DNA of 8,357 nucleotides. Origin: DATJGR01 sp032124855. Lineage in GTDB: Bacteria > Pseudomonadota > Gammaproteobacteria > Pseudomonadales > Azotimanducaceae. How positions within the stretch are numbered: position 1 is the stretch's first letter; the number at the start of each line of letters is the position of its first letter. Under the pieces are notes generated by a model, which was given only the letters and a program-made list of their open reading frames with translations, did not search any database and had not been told where the DNA came from. The DNA lies in contig JAQBCT010000179.1 of assembly GCA_032124855.1 (NCBI GenBank), positions 1 to 8,357 on the forward strand. The letters run 5' to 3'. Shown one piece after another: positions 5,907-8,357 of this stretch. The position numbers were made by a program, and so were the translations under genes.

Positions 5907-6311
5907 ATGTTGGATTTCGCTGCCCTGAACTGGTTGGCCATTCTGGCCGCGACGGTGCTGGCGTTCGTCCTCGGCGGGCTGTGGTACGGCCCCCTGTTTG
6001 GCAAGGCCTGGATGAGCGCGATCGGTAAGACCGCGGCCGAGCTTCAACCGTCGCCAGCGCCGTTCGTAATCAGCTTCTTCACGGCGCTGCTCACGGCCAT
6101 CGTTCTGGGCGCCTTGATCAAGTCGTTGGCGATTGCCGGCGCGACGGGCGGCATGTTGATCGGCGCAATCACGGGAATCGGCTTTGTCGCGACGGCGATG
6201 GCATCAGATTCTGCATTCTGCGGTTGGGGCGTGCGGCTGTTCGTGATCCAGGCGGGCTATCGCGTGACATACAGCATCCTCATGGGTGCCGTACTGGCGC
6301 TGTGGCAGTAA
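5907..6311 (+). CDS. DUF1761 family small membrane protein
   Basis: A 134-residue membrane protein with four hydrophobic segments (about 10-30, 53-70, 78-97 and 108-130). The N-terminal NWLAILAATVLAFVLGGLWY followed by GPLFGKAWM (28-36) is the characteristic opening of DUF1761 proteins, and the C-terminal tail with YRVTYSILMGAVLALWQ is also typical. No biochemical role is known for the family. ATG 5907 follows GAGGAG at a 6-base spacing, the best ribosome site in this block. It lies 31 bases after the hypothetical gene and ends 3 bases before the VOC gene, so it is very probably co-transcribed with what follows. Confidence 0.88.
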   Translation: MLDFAALNWLAILAATVLAFVLGGLWYGPLFGKAWMSAIGKTAAELQPSPAPFVISFFTALLTAIVLGALIKSLAIAGATGGMLIGAITGIGFVATAMASDSAFCGWGVRLFVIQAGYRVTYSILMGAVLALWQ

Positions 6312-6314
6312 CCC

Positions 6315-6695
6315 ATGCACCGGAGCCGGCTCGCCGGATTCATCATCGACTGCAATACGCCGGACCTGGCAGCTGCCGCCGCGTTCTGGGGTGGTGCGCT
6401 GGGCATGCGGGCGCGGACGCTGCCGGCGGCGGAGGGTGAAAAGTACGTTGCCCTCGATAGCGAGTGCATCGATCTGCACGTGGAGGTACAGAGCGTTGCG
6501 CACGACAGCCGCGTGCATCTGGATATCGAAGCCGACGACATCGACGCGGAAGTGGCGCGACTGGAAACGCTGGGTGCAACGCGTGTGGCGCAGGTCGGCA
6601 CCTGGTGGGTGATGCAGGCGCCAACGGGACAACGCTTCTGCGTGGTGCGTGCGCAATCCGCTGACTTTGACAGCCTCGCCAACGTTTGGCCCTAG
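6315..6695 (+). CDS. VOC superfamily (glyoxalase-like) protein
   Basis: A 126-residue protein of the vicinal oxygen chelate fold, closest in look to the glyoxalase-like (Glyoxalase_6) domain. The first module reads GFIIDCNTPDLAAAAAFWGGALGM (8-31). The second begins RVHLDIEADDIDAEVARLETLGA (66-88) and ends with the MQAPTGQRFCVV strand (100-111), where the family usually has DPxGNxFC. Both beta-alpha-beta-beta-beta units are present, so a complete domain. H68 and D70 may contribute to the metal or ligand site, but the last position often holding Glu is not obvious. Function may be dioxygenase, isomerase or small-molecule binding/resistance. It starts 3 bases after the DUF1761 stop without its own ribosome site, suggesting coupling, and ends 11 bases before the hydrolase. 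Confidence 0.88.
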   Translation: MHRSRLAGFIIDCNTPDLAAAAAFWGGALGMRARTLPAAEGEKYVALDSECIDLHVEVQSVAHDSRVHLDIEADDIDAEVARLETLGATRVAQVGTWWVMQAPTGQRFCVVRAQSADFDSLANVWP

Positions 6696-6696
6696 C

Positions 6697-6702
6697 AGGT
6701 GG
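6697..6702 (+). promoter_or_regulatory. Ribosome binding site deciding the serine hydrolase start
   Basis: AGGTGG lies 4 bases before ATG 6707 and just past the VOC stop. It favours ATG 6707 over the in-frame TTG at 6686, which overlaps the VOC gene and lacks a site. Confidence 0.55.
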
Positions 6703-6706
6703 GTCC

Positions 6707-8077
6707 ATGAAGCAAGACGCAGATCTCGAATCGACATTGAAGCGCGCGATTCGACGCCACGGTGTGCCCGGGGCGTCGCTGGCGGTGCTCAAAGGGCGCC
6801 GTGTCGTGGCCACCGCCGCCGCCGGTGTCACCAACGTCGATACGCAGGTTCCGGTGACGACGGATGCGGTCTTCCAGATCGGCTCGATCACCAAGATCTT
6901 CACCACGACGCTTGTGATGCAACTGGTCGATGACGGTCTGCTCTCACTGGATACACCGATCATCGAATATCTGCCTGAGTTTCAGGTCGCTGACGCAGCG
7001 ACGCGACGCAAGGTCACTGCGCGCCACCTGCTCAGTCATACCTCGGGGATCGATGGCGACTTCTTCCCCGACAGCGGGCGCGGTGACGACTCCATTGCGC
7101 GACTGCTGCAGATGAGCGCGATGCTGCCCAGCGTGTTTCCGCTGGGCGAGAAGATGTCGTACTGCAATGTTGGCTTTGCTGTGCTCGGCCGTCTCATCGA
7201 AGTGTTGCGGCGCGAGACCTACGATCAGGCAATGCGCCGCCGCATTTTCGCACCACTGGGCATGACCCATGCGATGACGTTGCCGGAGGATGCATTGCGG
7301 TATCGCTGTGCAATGGGGCATGTGGCCGACCCGAAGGATCCCAAGCGGCAGACTACCGCGCGCTTCACGCACCTCTGCCTCGGACAGAAATCTGCGGGAT
7401 CAACACCCGCGATGAGTGCGCCGGATCTGCTGAAATTTGTTTGCGCGCACCTCGATCATGGCCGCATTGGCGGGGGCAAATGCATGCTGTCCGCTGCATC
7501 GGCGCTGGCGATGCAGCGCCGTCAAGTCCGGCTGCCACGACACTCCCCAAACGACATCAACGGATGGGGGCTCGGCTGGGCGCTGCAGACGTTCGACAAG
7601 CACAAGGTGATCGGCCACGACGGTGGCACAATCGGCCAGTATTCATTCCTGCGCGTATCACCTGCCAAGCGCGTGGCGGTTGCATTGCTGACCAACGGTG
7701 GCGACGCGATTGGCGCGTGCCGGGAACTGTTCGATGCGCTGTTCTTCAGCGCGATCCGCAAGCACCAACCGGAACCGCCGCAGGCCGATCCGAACCTGCG
7801 GATCGACTCCGCGCGCTATGTCGGGCGCTACGGGAACATTGCTTCGGAAATCTCCATCGATACACAGCGGGGCGCATTGCGCATATCGATGCATTCGAAG
7901 GTTGGTGGTGGCGTGCCGCTGACGCATCTACCGATCGCGTTCATCGATCGACAGACTGCCGTGCTGCGCAGCGGCAATCCACAAATGGATCGTACGACGT
8001 TGCTGTTCTCCGGCGACGCCGACGGGCGGTTTGGCTTTGTGCAGATCGGGCTGCGACAATACGCGCGCGTGGATTGA
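6707..8077 (+). CDS. Class C beta-lactamase-fold serine hydrolase
   Basis: A 456-residue member of the beta-lactamase/penicillin-recognising family (PF00144 type). The three active-site elements are present: S60-I-T-K63 (nucleophile and Lys), Y152-C-N154, and H304-D-G-G in place of the KTG box, a change common in esterases and peptidases of this family. The conserved HLLSHTSGI stretch lies at 107-115 and PLGEKMSYCN at 145-154. The core ends near residue 350. A beta-rich C-terminal part of about 90 residues follows, opening with a YVGRYG motif as in family members with an extra lipocalin-like domain. No signal peptide is seen, so it is probably cytoplasmic, unlike true AmpC enzymes. An esterase, D-amino-peptidase or amidase is more likely than antibiotic resistance. 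Last gene of its run; its stop is 4 bases from the convergent amidase gene. Confidence 0.92.
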   Translation: MKQDADLESTLKRAIRRHGVPGASLAVLKGRRVVATAAAGVTNVDTQVPVTTDAVFQIGSITKIFTTTLVMQLVDDGLLSLDTPIIEYLPEFQVADAATRRKVTARHLLSHTSGIDGDFFPDSGRGDDSIARLLQMSAMLPSVFPLGEKMSYCNVGFAVLGRLIEVLRRETYDQAMRRRIFAPLGMTHAMTLPEDALRYRCAMGHVADPKDPKRQTTARFTHLCLGQKSAGSTPAMSAPDLLKFVCAHLDHGRIGGGKCMLSAASALAMQRRQVRLPRHSPNDINGWGLGWALQTFDKHKVIGHDGGTIGQYSFLRVSPAKRVAVALLTNGGDAIGACRELFDALFFSAIRKHQPEPPQADPNLRIDSARYVGRYGNIASEISIDTQRGALRISMHSKVGGGVPLTHLPIAFIDRQTAVLRSGNPQMDRTTLLFSGDADGRFGFVQIGLRQYARVD

Positions 8078-8081
8078 TCCT

Positions 8082-8357
8082 TCACCACAGCGCCTTCGCC
8101 ATCACACCGAGGCGGTCTTCGATGGCCTGCATCGCATCCAGTATCAGATCTTCGCGAAAGCGTGCACCGATGAGCTGCACGCCGGCAGGTAGTCCATCCG
8201 CACGACCCGCGGGCAGGACACCGGCGGGCACACCGAGATAGTTCACGCCCACGCTGTAGATGGCGGCGCGAAACAGCTCGTGCACGTTGGCCTCGCTCTG
8301 CGCGTCGTAGTTCCACGGGAAGGTGGGGCGCATCAGAAACGGTGACAGCACCAGCGG
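8082..8357 (-). CDS. Amidase-signature enzyme, C-terminal part (cut by the window edge)
   Basis: The 3' end of a longer gene whose frame is open to the window edge; 91 codons are visible plus the stop. The text matches the C-terminus of amidase-signature enzymes: SPFLMRPTFPWN, then NYLGVPAGVLPAG followed by GLPAGVQLIGARFREDLILDA, the usual end of the core, where the substrate-facing loop precedes the final helix AMQAIEDRLG. The catalytic Lys-Ser-Ser triad would lie in the missing N-terminal two thirds, so activity cannot be judged. Substrates of the family range from acyl amides to Glu-tRNA(Gln). The short tail after QLIG and the 'amidase' wording of the motif suggest a general amidase rather than GatA. 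It converges on the serine hydrolase with 4 bases between stops. Confidence 0.88.
   Translation of the reverse strand, partial: PLVLSPFLMRPTFPWNYDAQSEANVHELFRAAIYSVGVNYLGVPAGVLPAGRADGLPAGVQLIGARFREDLILDAMQAIEDRLGVMAKALW

Noticed and set aside
5255..6004. 249-codon minus-strand open frame opposite the hypothetical gene and DUF1761
   Set aside because: It overlaps the recognisable DUF1761 start and ribosome site and has shadow-like composition. Because the 5168-5875 gene is itself unrecognised, this rejection is less certain than the others.
6707..8077. Reading the serine hydrolase as an antibiotic-resistance beta-lactamase
   Set aside because: There is no signal peptide, HDG replaces KTG, and there is an extra C-terminal domain. 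The family is mostly esterases and peptidases.
7441..8241. 266-codon plus-strand open frame overlapping the serine hydrolase and amidase ends
   Set aside because: Both overlapped genes carry conserved family motifs in their own frames; this frame has none.

Overview
This is a GC-rich bacterial window with strong third-position G/C bias, Shine-Dalgarno-led genes and tight gene packing. The gene families (WHG-type TetR regulator, ABA4-like protein, DinB, DUF1330, DUF1761, VOC, class C-type serine hydrolase, amidase) suit a Proteobacterium. A gammaproteobacterium of the Xanthomonadales/Nevskiales/Steroidobacter kind is my best guess, but no marker gene is present, so this is weak inference. I count twelve complete or near-complete protein genes plus one cut by the right edge. 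I see no rRNA, tRNA, CRISPR array or confident mobile element, and no gene-free stretch longer than about 210 bases.

Left block (43-2046): a TetR/AcrR regulator on the minus strand faces away from a two-gene plus-strand operon. That operon encodes an ABA4-like (DUF4281) small membrane protein and, overlapping it by 4 bases, an unrecognised polytopic membrane protein. The 91-base divergent spacer holds a perfect TTGACA box and two inverted repeats, one of them a compact 15-base dyad. This is a good candidate for the regulator's own operator, so the unit looks like a TetR-controlled pair of membrane proteins.

Second block (2080-3239, minus): a carboxymuconolactone-decarboxylase-like protein without the CxxC redox pair is coupled by an ATGA overlap to a DinB-fold protein with an intact His triad. 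A good sigma70-like promoter with a dyad over its -10 lies just upstream. A DUF1330 gene runs away from it (3383-3784, plus), meets a small cupin (3800-4117, minus) tail to tail across a GC-rich hairpin, and a predicted outer-membrane beta-barrel follows (4287-4955, plus).

Third block (5168-8077, plus): a probable four-gene run with gaps of 31, 3 and 11 bases: an unrecognised 235-residue protein, a DUF1761 membrane protein, a VOC/glyoxalase-like protein and a class C beta-lactamase-fold serine hydrolase. It converges, with only 4 bases between stops, on the 3' end of an amidase-signature enzyme that runs off the window.

Overall this is a series of short transcription units of accessory-type small enzymes and membrane proteins. 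No single pathway is demonstrable. The least-explained parts are the ABA4-like/unknown membrane pair and the unknown first gene of the third block.
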